Origin: Hypomyces perniciosus
Lineage: Eukaryota > Ascomycota > Sordariomycetes > Hypocreales > Hypocreaceae
Length of the DNA stretch: 64,000 bases
Assembly: GCA_008477525.1 (NCBI GenBank)
Contig: SPDT01000005.1
Location: forward strand, 930,001 to 994,000
Direction: 5' to 3'
Part shown: positions 34,712-45,629 of the stretch, in pieces
Position numbering within the stretch: position 1 is the stretch's first letter
Layout of the letters: every line of letters begins with the position of its first letter
The notes under the pieces: model-generated
Database searches by the model: none
Told to the model about the DNA's origin: nothing
What the model saw: the letters and a program-made list of their open reading frames with translations, nothing else
Position numbers and translations under genes: made by a program

Positions 34712-34983
34712 CTGATCTCTTGCTTCACCCTCCCACGCTTCAGGCTGGTTTATCCGGTTGAGTTCATCAAGGATGTGCAAGCAAGTGGTATAGCATATCG
34801 GAGGTCCATAGGGCTTTCCTCAGCCATATAAAAACTTTGCGACGCCAGTGTCGGGGATAGGAATCTCAGGTGTTGATATCCGTGTAAGTCACGGGATGCG
34901 TTGTAAATTCCATAGGAGTAGTACCACCGCTCCAGTAAAATATCAAGTATCATTAGAGAAGAAAAGAAAGCTGATGGATAGGG

Positions 34984-36043
34984 TTGATAATGTGCTGTGG
35001 GCATGATGGTGGGGGTCGGTGTCTATAAGGGTATCGAGAGTGAACTCTCCGGTACGAGAGGTTTGTAGGCCTGTCTCCTCCATCTTCTGCTTGGCCAGCT
35101 GTGTCCCGTTCTTGTTTCCACTGATGAAGCTATTCCGGGGCTGAGAGTAATGAGATTGGTTGTAGTTCAAATAGAAGTCCACACAGCTTCTCCGCCTAAG
35201 ACATTTGCGATCAACGATGCGGCGGACGATGCAAGAACTCGCAGAGGAGACATAGGGGTACCCTGAAGGAGGAGGAGGAACTTGGGGTAATATTGGACAT
35301 CCACATTTGGTAGGTGTTCATGCCGGAGGATCCACTTGAGGGAAGCTCTTCACAAAAGCCAAGAAGACAACAATGTGGAGATAGACTCCGCTGAGGGTCA
35401 TGCCCGCCGTTCGCGTCCATCGGATTTTGCCTTTTGGCACCCGCTGTTCCCAATTTGTAAAATGAAGGGAAGACAACATCCATGTTCCGTTTGTAAAAAT
35501 TATGGTTGTTGAGTGGGTCGACGTCTGGAACAGCGTGTAGGTGAAAATGGTGGATTGTGAGGACATGGAAAAGACAAGTGACTTGGTTCGATAACAAATG
35601 CGGGTTGCGGCTGATTGATGTCACTTCTTCTCTGGAAGGCTCTTCTCTTGTGCGAGTTGGTGAGAGTCTGAAGACCTTGGGGAGCAGGTGTCGCATATTT
35701 CTAGGGGCATATTAGAAGTTGTATGCTGAGCGAGGGAGAGTAGAGGGACCGACGCTGGAGAGTTATGGGCGCTCTTGACTAGACCACCCACAGTCGAACG
35801 ATGCAGAACCGGAAGATATTGGGCGAGCCGTAGTTGTAGAGTTTGAGAGATAAGAAGCCCGATGCATGAACATATATTTGCAGTGATCTGGGTTGGCTTT
35901 GTAGATCCCAAACCACTCTTCGATGTTCTCGCTTGTGTAGGAGGGTCTTTTAGACTTGTTCGCGAAGTCTGACTGTGTGTGGTGCAACATCGGAGGTGCT
36001 GCTATGTCGGCTTGAGGGAGAGAGGGGATGGGAAGCCATGATG
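34984..36043 (-). other. Possible unassigned multi-exon gene
   Basis: On the minus strand several open frames overlap: one starts at an ATG near 36041 (MASHPLSPSSRHSSTSDVAPH), another spans about 35995-35621, a third 35566-35318 with a hydrophobic end (GVYLHIVVFLAFVKSF), and a last one 35182-34946 (FYLNYNQSHYSQPRNSFIS..LAKQKMEETGLQ). Their composition is less stop-rich than the AT-rich DNA to the left, so they could be exons of one gene. I could not find a chain of splice sites that joins them convincingly and recognise no family. Confidence 0.2.
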
Positions 36044-37561
36044 ACTAGAAGCCACAGGGGAGGGGAGCTTTTCTGTGGGAGTGGCAATTCCTAGAATCAT
36101 GTGTAGTCTTGCGATCGGATGTTGGAGACGGCAGAATGCTCCTAGTCAGTCATCCGCATCTGCTGGTTTTCGGTTGCCTATGAGAGATGAATGCCGACAG
36201 TGAGCCTTTGCAAGACAGAAGCATCGGTAGTGGAGCCGATTTCCTGTTGGCAATGAGCGGTGTTCGTGGTGCTTGGATTGCCATGTGCTCTTCTGATAGT
36301 TGGGCGAGGCGGCTGAAGTGAATCAATGACAGAGCCCAAGCCTTTGCAATGTGGATGGACACCGGAACCAAAGATGAATCGTCGGTGATCGACGGCTGGC
36401 TTGGGTGGTCTGTGATGGCAGGCAGGCAGGCCGGAACCCCTGTCTAGGGATGGCGACAGGCTCTGCTTGTGCGAGACGGGAGTCATGTTCGATTTGGGGA
36501 AATGAGGGCTCAAAATGATCATAAGTAGTAATAAGGGTCTTCCATAAACCATAAGCCATAAGTGTATTGTAATGTCCTTGGCAAGACTTGTTGAGTAAGT
36601 CTGTAGATGGCAAGACGCAGAAGAGTGGGAGGGCCGCCAGCTTTATACACCTCGACCGCACGATACCAGCATGGCGAAGATTCACAGAACCCGGCATGCG
36701 ATTCCTAAGATTCAACACTATTTTAGATCAGATGGCATCGCTAGTATCACCGACACCTCAATCCCAATGAATGAACGGTCAATCGGGCCCGTGGGCAGTT
36801 GTCCCAAGCTCCATCAGCAAATATGCTACAAAAAGCACAGTAGGGCAATGAAATTTCCACTACCTCGATGGCCCGTATGTGATTGAGAACGTTGACCAGA
36901 GCTTATTGCCACACGATGAGCGCGTCATATGGTGATCTCCTCTCTACCAAGGGCAACCATTGCGCTGGCAGTCGTTTCATTGATGCTTATGCTCCCCCGG
37001 TTTCATAAAGTCGGTTGGTTGCAGATATGAACAGGGTTTGCCAGTTTGAGGGGCCGTGCTTCACGTATTTTCATCTCGTTCGCTGCACACCGCCTGAATT
37101 GTACAGTTTTCCTTTTTTTTTTTGAGGAACACTCATATTAACGATGATCGTCTCACGAGTGTTGGTGTCATTTCATTGATGCCCTGATACTCTTGTCTGA
37201 GCAGAGGGGAGGCTTCGAAGGGTTGACGCTCATGAACTAGTGAATTGGTGCTTGATTTCTATAGTCGGCTGATTTGGATACAGGTACGTTGGCGCTTTTA
37301 ACTCTGTGGAAACCCCATTGCATTTGAATCACGTATTCTCCATGTCGGAGCGTCTACACCGAGGTGAGGGGAGGTGAGTATGATGTCATGCGGGTTAGGT
37401 TCAGTGAGCACGAGGTATAAGTCCTCCAAGAGACTTTGAGATGAGTAGTAATGCCTGTTTTCGGAAAACACAGCCGTCTCCCGAGTTATTGTCTTGAAAA
37501 TGTTTGACGAGTCCGAATTGTTGTCTTTTTAAACCATAGCCGGCTCACCGTGGAGTTGCGT

Positions 37562-37804
37562 CTTGGCTGCCTCTTTGCGCTTAGCGCTATAACTGACTCT
37601 CGGATAATGGCATCGATCATATCTCCGCCCAACTCCACAGAAAGGAATGGATCTTGAGCAGAGTAGTAGTACTACTACTACTAGTAATACTGCTCCGTAC
37701 TACGGAGTACGGGTATTCGAGTTGAGCCTCCCGCATCAGCCTGCCGGTTATTATTGTTGGCACCAAGTCAGTTAGAGGCACGGCGCTGACGAATTGTCCT
37801 TGGC
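37562..37804. promoter_or_regulatory. Candidate PacC sites and a 15-bp palindrome upstream of the ENA gene
   Basis: Two copies of CTTGGC (reverse of GCCAAG, the core bound by the alkaline-pH regulator PacC in Aspergillus) lie at 37562-37567 and 37799-37804, about 450 and 205 bp before the ENA start codon. Between them CTCCGTA-C-TACGGAG (37693-37707) is a perfect inverted repeat. ENA ATPase genes are known to be induced by alkaline pH and Na+, so PacC control is reasonable. Hexamers are short and chance occurrence is possible. Confidence 0.3.
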
Positions 37805-38009
37805 ATCGGTTCCCCAAATGGGAATGTAAAGGGCATGTCGAGCATGTCCCATCACAACCAAAGACATTTTTTTCAACAATAGTCGGCAGCACATAAAAGC
37901 TGATGCCCTTGCCCTAGATTCCATTGTTTGCTCGCATCATTGTCCGTCCTCCTTCAGTCTCTCATGCATTCTCAGTCATAGCCTCGACCAGGCAGTCACG
38001 CCATTCACC

Positions 38010-41000
38010 ATGGGCACAGCTTCAACGGGTTCCCCCCCTTTGGGGAACCACATCTCTGGACAATCCAATAAGCCAATGTCTCGCCCGGCTCATAGCTTGG
38101 CTGTTAAAGAGGTTCTGGCCGAGCTGCAGAGCAATCCAGCCTGTGGACTTAGTCAAGAAGAAGCATCCCAACGGATCGTCCAACTTGGCCCCAATGAGTT
38201 GAACAACCAGAAAGGTGTCCAGCCTTTGAAAATATTCCTGGAGCAAATCTTTAATGCCATGACTCTTGTAAGTCTTCCAAACTGCCACCTTGAGCGATAA
38301 CAACTCCATTCTGATGTGTAACCATTGTAGGTGCTGCTGCTAGCCTTGGCCGCAAGTTTTGGAATCCATGCTTGGGTCGAAGGTGGCATCCTTGGCGGTA
38401 TCATCATTCTCAATATTTTCATCGGTTTTTTCCAGACACTGCAGGCCGAGAAGACCATCGACTCTCTTCGGACCCTTGGCTCGCCAACTTGCAACGTATT
38501 CCGAGACGGGAACACCATCAACATTCAGACAGCCGACGTAGTCCCTGGTGATATTGTTGACCTGAAAACTGGAGACTCTGTCCCGGCTGACATTAGGTTG
38601 ATCGAGGCCGTCAATCTGGAAGCGGATGAGGCACTCCTCACTGGCGAGTCCATACCGGTTCCCAAGAACCCAAAGGCGACATTTGACGATGACACTGGGC
38701 CAGGCGACCGCCTCAATGTGGTCTACAGCTCCACTACCATTACCAAGGGCCGTGGCCGTGGCGTCGTCTTCGCCACTGGCATGTACACTGAAATTGGGCT
38801 TATCGCTAGTGCCTTGAATGGAGGAGACCTCACGGGCAAAGCAGTTGAGAGGGAGTCAGAATCGCCTGGTTCGTTTGTCAAGACCTGGTTAAAAGCTGTG
38901 ACTGGCTGGCTGGGGAAATTCCTTGGTCTTACTGTTGGAACTCCATTACAGAAAAAGCTCGCGCAGTTGTTCCTGTGGCTTCTCGCCATGGCCATCGTCT
39001 GTGCGATCATCGTTCTTGGCGCCAACAAGTTCGACACGCGAAGAGATGTCATCTTGTATGCTGTCACGACTGCGATTGGTACCATCCCTGTTTCGTTGTT
39101 GCTTGTCCTGACAGTCACCATGGCGGCGGGCACGAAGAAGATGCTTGAACGGCACGTCATTGTTCGCAACCTACAGAGTTTGGAAGCGTTGGGTGGTGTC
39201 ACAAGTATGTAACTTTTCCTGTTGGCTTTATTTCGAATTGGCTAACAGTTGCAAAGATGTCTGCTCAGACAAGACGGGTACTATCACTCAGGGCCGAATG
39301 ATTGTTCGCAAAGCATGGCTCCCTGGATGCGGCACTTACTCCGTCGAGACAACAAACGATGTGTATAACCCAACAGCAGGTCAGGTCTGGTTCAGTCCGA
39401 CACAACCCAAAGATGTGGATCAAACGCAAGAGAAGCAACCCTCCCTGGAAGACATCATTCCCGTCGAGGAGACCACTTCAAAACCTGCTTTGCAGTGGTA
39501 CTTGAACATTGCATCTTTGGCAAATCTGGCCACGGTAGAGCAGATTCAAGATAATTCAGAAAAGTCCGGAGAATGGACAGCACGTGGTGCTCCAACGGAG
39601 ATTGCAATCGAGGTGTTCGCATCCCGATTTGGCTGGAACCGCATTCAGCTATCGCAAGGATCTAGTGCCAAATGGAATCACATCGGGGAGTTCCCATTCG
39701 ACTCGGATGTTAAGAAAATGACAGTTCTCTTCAACGAAGTTGTATCGCAGGAGACCCACGTCTTCACCAAGGTATGTTGCCCGTTGGATGGGAGACCTAA
39801 GTCAGATGCTGAGGCTGAGCTCGAATAGGGTGCTGTAGAACGCGTGTTGGACACCTGCAATCGTATTTCCATCAACGGCGACGTTCAACCCCTAACAGAT
39901 GGTGTCAAAGGCGAAATTCTGGCTAACATGGAGATCTTGGCCGGACAAGGCCTTCGGGTCCTTGCACTCGCACACAACGTTAGCAAGCGATCTGTATCTG
40001 AGTCCGACTTCACAGATGGCCTCGCCCCAAGGCGCGAGCGATTCGAGCGCGATCTCGTTTTCCACGGTCTCATTGGCATATACGACCCACCACGCCCAGA
40101 GTCCCTGACCAGTGTTCGCATGTGTCAAGGCGCCGGCATTGTCGTACACATGCTTACAGGCGATCATCCTCAAACTGCTCGTGCCATTGCCACCGACGTT
40201 GGAATTCTGCCATCGGCGGATGAGATCCGAATGTTGCCCGCCGATGTTGCCAGTACGATGATGATGACAGCTCATGATTTCGATGCCTTGACGGATGACC
40301 AGATTGACGCTCTTTCCCAACTTCCCTTAGTAGTTGCTCGGTGCGCCCCTAGCACCAAGGTTCGCATGATAGAGGCGCTCCACAGGCGTAACCGCTACGT
40401 TGCCATGACTGGAGATGGTGTGAACGATAGCCCAAGCCTGAAGCGCGCCGACATAGGTATCGCCATGGGATCTGGCTCCGACGTCGCCAAAGAGTCTTCG
40501 GATATTGTGTTGACGGATGACAATTTCACATCCATTTTGAACGCTATTGAAGAAGGCCGCAGAATCTTCGACAACATCCAGAAGTTCATTCTGCATGTCT
40601 TGGCCGCAAATATTGGGTTCGTGATATCTCTTCTCACCGGCTTGGCCTTCAAGGATGAGACTGGTGTTTCGGTGTTCCTTCTTTCCCCGGTTGAGATCAT
40701 TTGGATGCTTTTGGGAACGGGGGCTTTCAGTGAAACGGGCCTTGGTTTCGAAAAGGCCGTTCCAGATATCTTGAATCGCCCTCCTCAAGATGTAAGTGAT
40801 GCCAGCTCCCACAGAACCTTACTACATGCTAACCCGTTTCGCTCTCTCCTGAAGCTTCGTTATGGTGTCTTTACCCCCGAATTCGTGCTCGACATGGTCG
40901 TCTACGGCATCCTCATGGCAGGCTGTGTCCTCGGTTCCTTTACTACCGTCATATTCGGCTTTGACGACGGCAACCTAGGCATTGACTGCAACAACACCTA

Positions 41001-41385
41001 CTCAGAATCCTGTCATGACGTCTTCCGTGCCCGAGCAACATGCTACACTACCATGACATGGATCTTCCTGTTGTTCTCTTGGGAACTGATTGACTTCCGT
41101 CGCTCCTTTTTCGACATGCATAAAGGCTTCCGCGCATGGGCGATGCATCTCTGGGGTAACAAGTTCCTCTTCTTTTCCGTCACAGTTGTCTTTTTCGTCG
41201 TTTTCCCGACTCTGTACATTCCTGTTTTGGACCATGCTGTTTTTATGCATACTGGCATCACCTGGGAGTGGGCTGTCGTATTCGTCGCTGTCATTGTCTT
41301 TATGCTTGGGGCTGAGGCTTGGAAGTGGGTGAAGAGAGTGTATATGCGACGGAAGAACGGAAAATCGCAGGTTGGCATGGCATGA
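38010..41385 (+). CDS. ENA: ENA-type Na+/K+ efflux P-type ATPase (type IID)
   Basis: Plasma-membrane P-type ATPase of subfamily IID, exporting Na+, Li+ or K+ and needed at high salt or alkaline pH. Five exons give 1046 residues: 38010-38267, 38331-39204, 39257-39771, 39829-40791 and 40855-41385. The N-terminal cation-ATPase domain contains GLSQEEASQRIVQLGPNEL. Actuator-loop residues are LLTGES. The phosphorylation site is CSDKTGT, with Asp382, split just before by intron 2. The nucleotide domain has KGAVERVLD across intron 3, and the hinge motif TGDGVNDSPSLKRADIGIAMG is at about 743-763 (GDGVND 744-749). Ten hydrophobic helices are expected; the C-terminal ones are clear. Similarity is to ENA pumps rather than SERCA or PMCA, from the VPGDIVDLKTGDSVPADIRL block and the length. 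Intron 4 (63 nt) has no stop and keeps frame if retained. The gene is convergent with the PARG gene, 139 bp between stops. Confidence 0.95.
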
Positions 41386-41524
41386 ACCACAGAAAGCATA
41401 AACGGTGCTTGCGGATTTGATCATCTAGAGATATAGACAAACAATATTTTGCAAAGTTTCTCAACAATTTCTGGAAAACACTTCAGCAGGGGATGTATCT
41501 TCATTTTTGAGCACAAACCGCCTT

Positions 41525-42994
41525 CTAGGAATCATGCATGTTGTCGAGAAGCCAATCAATCACCCGCAGTCGTTGGACATCCTTGGGAATGGTGTTCAGA
41601 CGATCCATAAGGTGCTTTACTCTCCATGATGACGGGACCTTCTCAAAAAACTGGCTAGTTTTCGCAGCGAAGTCCGCTTGGGCAGAATCGCAGATGATTC
41701 GCAATTCTTTCCTCGCCAACGAAGCCGCAATCCATATTAATATGATCTTAACGGCTGGTTCCCCATTGAAGGCACCACAGCCCCATAGCCCGGACCATAC
41801 AATCTGCTTTTCGGCGCCGTTCCACGATGAGAATGCTGTGTATGCCTTCTTGATTTCCCGTTCGATATTCTCAGGTTTGAGGTCCGGGAGCAATTCTCCA
41901 TCGTCGATTTCATCAATCTCCAAAGCGTCCATCAACAGCATCCTGCCTCCATGTTTCATTGCTACATCGAGTCTCTCCCAAGAGATGTCCCGTCGCTGTC
42001 CGGAAATCCTGAGCATAGGCCTAGCCCCGCGGATGACAAGAGCCTGGTTGTCCTCCAAGGTGGGTGTAAATAGTACGGCAGGACATGCCTCTGGGCAATT
42101 ACCCATGTACAATTCTTCTTGTGTTGCTGATTGTCCAAACCCAATATCCTTGTTGGTGGGCACGACAACGGCGCCATCAGGTCCTTGGTAGCCAAGCTCT
42201 TGCTGCTCAGTGCTATACTTTTCGACACCTATCATTCGAATGGGAGACAGAGAAACGACATCCCAATGCTCGGGTATTAAAACCTCTGTGGCGGTGAAGG
42301 AATGCAGGGAGAACTCCGTGCCATTGTCGGGGCTGTTTTGTAAGCTCTCCTCTTGAGCAATTGTCTCACTGAATTGCTCGAAGTAAGAGAGCAGTGCCGT
42401 AAGATACACCTGTGCAGCTTTTGGGTGTCGCTGCTCGGAGGCATACCAGAAGCTAAAGTCGTAAAATGCATCACGCCAAGGTGTCGGTCGTAAAGTACAA
42501 AGGAACTGATGCGCGACTATAGCTGCGGTTTTCTCTTGCGTTAGGCACAACCTCTCTCCTGGTTGCAATATGGGAATCGTCCCGTCGGGAAAGAAAACCG
42601 GCAATTTTAATGCCAGTTGGACAATGGTAGGCCATACACAAGAGTAGAATGCGTGGTTGTGTTGCTCTATGACAGCCTCCAGCATGCCATAATCACCTGC
42701 GGGCCCGGATGATCCACGGAGTGTGTTCGAAATGATATCGAGAATGTGTATCAGCTGGGACGATCTATGCACTGGTTGCCGAAGTAACTCTTGGAGTAGC
42801 ACCCAGAATTGCACAAAACCGTCTTCATCCTCTTGGTCCTCAAGAATACTGAAGCGATCAAGACATCGCTGTGATGGTGAGCAAGGGAGAACCAAATCAG
42901 GCCATTTCGCTGCCATTTCGACGGTGAGTATCTGACATCTGAGGGAAAGTTGCCTCTCAATAGGATCAAAAAGCGGGATGTATTGAACGGCCAT
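41525..42994 (-). CDS. Divergent poly(ADP-ribose) glycohydrolase
   Basis: Likely PARG-family macrodomain enzyme, which removes ADP-ribose chains from proteins. Intronless, 489 residues. The N-terminal 200 residues are helical (accessory domain). The catalytic segment follows: SATQEELYMGNCPEACPAVLF holds the QEE triad (Gln292, Glu293, Glu294), and IVWSGLWGCGAFNGEPAVKIILIWIAAS (GLWGCGAFNGEP at 404-415) matches the PARG glycine-rich loop. In canonical PARGs a GGG loop precedes QEE by about 7 residues; here that place reads NKDIGFG, so the diphosphate-binding loop differs. The enzyme may be active with a modified loop or may bind without cleaving. Start is the ATG at 42994; nothing upstream adds family sequence. 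Upstream on the same strand, 346 bp away, ends a Zn2Cys6 gene. Confidence 0.85.
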   Translation of the reverse strand: MAVQYIPLFDPIERQLSLRCQILTVEMAAKWPDLVLPCSPSQRCLDRFSILEDQEDEDGFVQFWVLLQELLRQPVHRSSQLIHILDIISNTLRGSSGPAGDYGMLEAVIEQHNHAFYSCVWPTIVQLALKLPVFFPDGTIPILQPGERLCLTQEKTAAIVAHQFLCTLRPTPWRDAFYDFSFWYASEQRHPKAAQVYLTALLSYFEQFSETIAQEESLQNSPDNGTEFSLHSFTATEVLIPEHWDVVSLSPIRMIGVEKYSTEQQELGYQGPDGAVVVPTNKDIGFGQSATQEELYMGNCPEACPAVLFTPTLEDNQALVIRGARPMLRISGQRRDISWERLDVAMKHGGRMLLMDALEIDEIDDGELLPDLKPENIEREIKKAYTAFSSWNGAEKQIVWSGLWGCGAFNGEPAVKIILIWIAASLARKELRIICDSAQADFAAKTSQFFEKVPSSWRVKHLMDRLNTIPKDVQRLRVIDWLLDNMHDS

Positions 42995-43340
42995 CTCTGT
43001 TCACAGATATGAGTCATCTGGTAAACCAAAGCATTTACCCAAGGCGACGCTGGTCATTGGAGCTGAATTCGAGTGTCAGGTGGTTTGTTGCACAGGTTTG
43101 GGTGATTCTTCGAATCAGGCATCGTTATCATTGCCCAACCCTTTGGTGTAGGCCAATGCGACACTTTGAACACAAAAATAGACAATCCTTCCTTCTCCAG
43201 AACGTTAGGTATCATGCCGAAGGATGCTCCAAATAGATGAAGGAGCCGGTTGCCATAATACAAGCTTGCACTGCGTTATGCCCATGATACGCAACCATAA
43301 CGGTCTTGTGCGACGGAATGTAGTCATAAAAGCTAGGAAA
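42995..43340. promoter_or_regulatory. Region between the Zn2Cys6 gene and the PARG gene
   Basis: 346 bp separate the stop of the upstream Zn2Cys6 gene from the PARG start, both on the minus strand, so it contains the PARG promoter. Short open frames on both strands are not supported. Confidence 0.5.
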
Positions 43341-45061
43341 TCACACAATCAGGAAGTTCAAATCAGGGTCTTTCAGAGTCTGAACCCAACTCCTTGATCC
43401 ACGGTCTTTTTCTTCCAGGCTCCAGAGAACTTGCAGTGTATCCATGGCGGTGAAGATGAAACCCCATGGACAGATTGATACGAGTCTCCGAAGTCTATTC
43501 ATAACCCACGCCTGTCGTTCGGGGTTGGTCGCCTCCGCCCCCGCAATAAATGTTGGCCAAGTGATTGCCTTGAAGTTGGGGTCGTCTTCAGGAATGCTGG
43601 AGAGATGCTCGAAGATTTCCTGACTCAGCGACTCGGCAAGCCCGTTTCCAACTTTCTCAGTAACCAGTGGAATAGCTTGCAATATATAGAGACAAGCGGC
43701 CAACCGATGCGCCGATCCTGCGTGCATACGACTCTCTATGGGATAATCTCGCAGGGACGACATGCTGTGAACATCACCTGCCCAAGCAAATATATCAAAC
43801 GCCTGTGCGCGATCAAGTAGAGCAGCAGCCGCCGCCGTAACCTCATCGGTAGATGTATCCGTGATATTCGACAGCTGAGACGCGGCGTGGAGAATCTCCA
43901 TGATCTCTGGTGGACAACACAGGTAGCTATTCGCTACTGTCTTTCCAAGAACGAACGGTATCTGGGAAGATTCAAAATTCAATGATGTTGATGTAAATGC
44001 CGAAGCCAGAACGAAGTAGCTACGTGAACAAATTAGCAATATGGTCACTCCATAGAAAGAACCGAGACTTACATGAAACAGTCAGAGAGCAAGTAGTCTC
44101 TCAAGGCACTATCCCATACCTTTGTAGGTTGTAGAAAAGATATGATTTTAGCTGCGCCCTCCAGATGAGCTCTCCAGCCATACTTTCCAGACTCAATTAA
44201 CTCAACATTGATGAAAAAGATGGTAGCCGCAAGCACCACATCGCCGCCGATGGAGTCCATGTCTTGAAGAGCACCGTACATCAAACGCAATGCTTTGTGC
44301 TTCGCAACAAGGGCATCATTGAGGGCTCTTTTTGATGCCTGCTCGTGATTGGAAACTATCATTCCAGTGTCATCGGAAGCAGGAGGTAGACTAGCTCTAA
44401 ACAGATTTGACATATGAGTTGCAGAGGCTGCAACAATGATGTGTTGCAACAACGGGTGAGCTTTGGTTAGTGAAATGAGACTACGGAAGGGATTGCAATC
44501 TGGCAGGTCCTGGGAGACTAGGTCCTTGCACAAGCGATTGGTAACTGCAGTATTATGAGCTGTCGTCCTTGTTGAGATAGGGAGTCCAAAGAACTTACAG
44601 TAACTGAGATAATACCGCTGAGATGGATCAAGGTCTTGAAAGAGAGGATCAATCAACATCCACGGACTACTCACTTCGACATCGGCAGATCGAGCCCGAG
44701 GGATGAGATGCATGTTATTCCCGTCTGATTCCGCATCTGTCGGGGATTTACTATTGCCAAGGCCGCCATTCCTTGTCCCGATCTCTCGTGGTGATGCTGA
44801 AACGCTTCTCACGCGGCGCATATCTAGTTTCGCTGGTGTTGGCTCTGGGGCGTTCAGTGCGTCTAACGGCGCGCTTGACGTCCGCCCAGCGAGCTTCCCG
44901 CGGCTAGCAATGGCACCCGTCCATCTAAACAGTTTGCCATATCCGAGACACTCTTTTCCTGCTGCAGTGCATTTGTTGCAGTGGGGGTACGAGCGATCAC
45001 AACGGAGTCGCTGCCGCCGGCAGTTGTGGCACGACTTGGTTGGTGGCAGGACCGAGTCCAT
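43341..45061 (-). CDS. Zn(II)2Cys6 transcription factor
   Basis: Fungus-specific binuclear-zinc-cluster regulator. Two exons, 44073-45061 and 43341-44019, give 555 residues. The DNA-binding cluster is at about residues 10-40: SCHNCRRQRLRCDRSYPHCNKCTAAGKECLGYGK, shown here in its cysteine pattern C-x2-C-x6-C-x5-C-x2-C-x6-C. A Ser/Pro/Arg-rich linker follows, and from about 140 a helical regulatory region of the Fungal_trans_2 (Acr-2-like) type (DPSQRYYLSYC, HPLLQHIIVAASATHMSNL, ALRLMYGALQDMDSIGGDVVLAATIFFINVELIESG, GWRAHLEGAAKII). The exon junction gives DCFIYFVLASAF. The target genes are unknown; neighbouring PARG and ENA genes are possible targets only by position. Confidence 0.92.
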
Positions 45062-45497
45062 GGTGGCATTGCCCTGCAGACGCCTGTAATGCCTTAGATG
45101 ATGGGACCGTCAGCGAATCAACAGATGATGCACGACAGGGCACGGTGTCAAAAGGACGTGAATACACCCGTTCTTGGTGGACATACTTTTCTCAAGGGTC
45201 CGATATCACGAGAGTCCGATATCGATACAGACGAGTCGCTAAGCCAAAACAGGAAGCCAAGACGTGAGTCACGCCATAAGTATTAAGTACCAAGTACCTT
45301 GGCACAAGCGCGGCACAGAGCGCCTCCGACATTCCGCTCTTCCTGTCCATTTATTTCACCTCAGTACCTAGGTACCTTAGGTACTCGTCTGCTTCGTACA
45401 ACTCATCAACTATTATCCACTGACCCCGAAGACATCGTCCTTTTCCATCAGTTGAATATCGGGTTTTCAACGGTATTTAAATTTTCTTTTTGATGAT

Positions 45498-45629
45498 GGT
45501 CTTTCAACAGTCTTGCAACGATCTTCCAAGGGTCTTGCAACGGTCCTGTGACGGTCCTGTAACGGTTTTCTAACGGTTTTCTAACGGTTTTCTAACGGTC
45601 TTCTAACGGTCTTCCAACGGTCTGGCAAC
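45498..45629. repeat. 11-bp minisatellite, about 12 units
   Basis: Twelve head-to-tail units of 11 bp with the consensus GGTCTTCTAAC; variable positions are mostly C/T changes (ggtcttgcaac, ggtcctgtaac, ggttttctaac x3, ggtcttccaac). The middle three units are identical. A further degenerate unit may start at 45633. The array lies about 440 bp upstream of the Zn2Cys6 gene start. Confidence 0.9.

Larger units (their letters stand above)
28531..38009. other. 9.5 kb gene desert with relics
   Basis: No complete gene can be supported between the Est1-type gene and the ENA ATPase gene. The stretch holds an A-rich tract (28590-28626), many dispersed TACTCCGTA/TACTTCGTA words at 29.7-34.4 kb, a 172-codon open frame at 30857-31375, a possible LTR-like segment near 31.7 kb, short hairpin-like repeats at 32.4 kb, an eroded coding remnant at 34.4-34.7 kb and a region of overlapping open frames at 35.0-36.1 kb. 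From 31.4 to 34.4 kb the sequence is AT-rich and stop-rich. The last kilobase presumably contains the ENA promoter. Confidence 0.55.
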
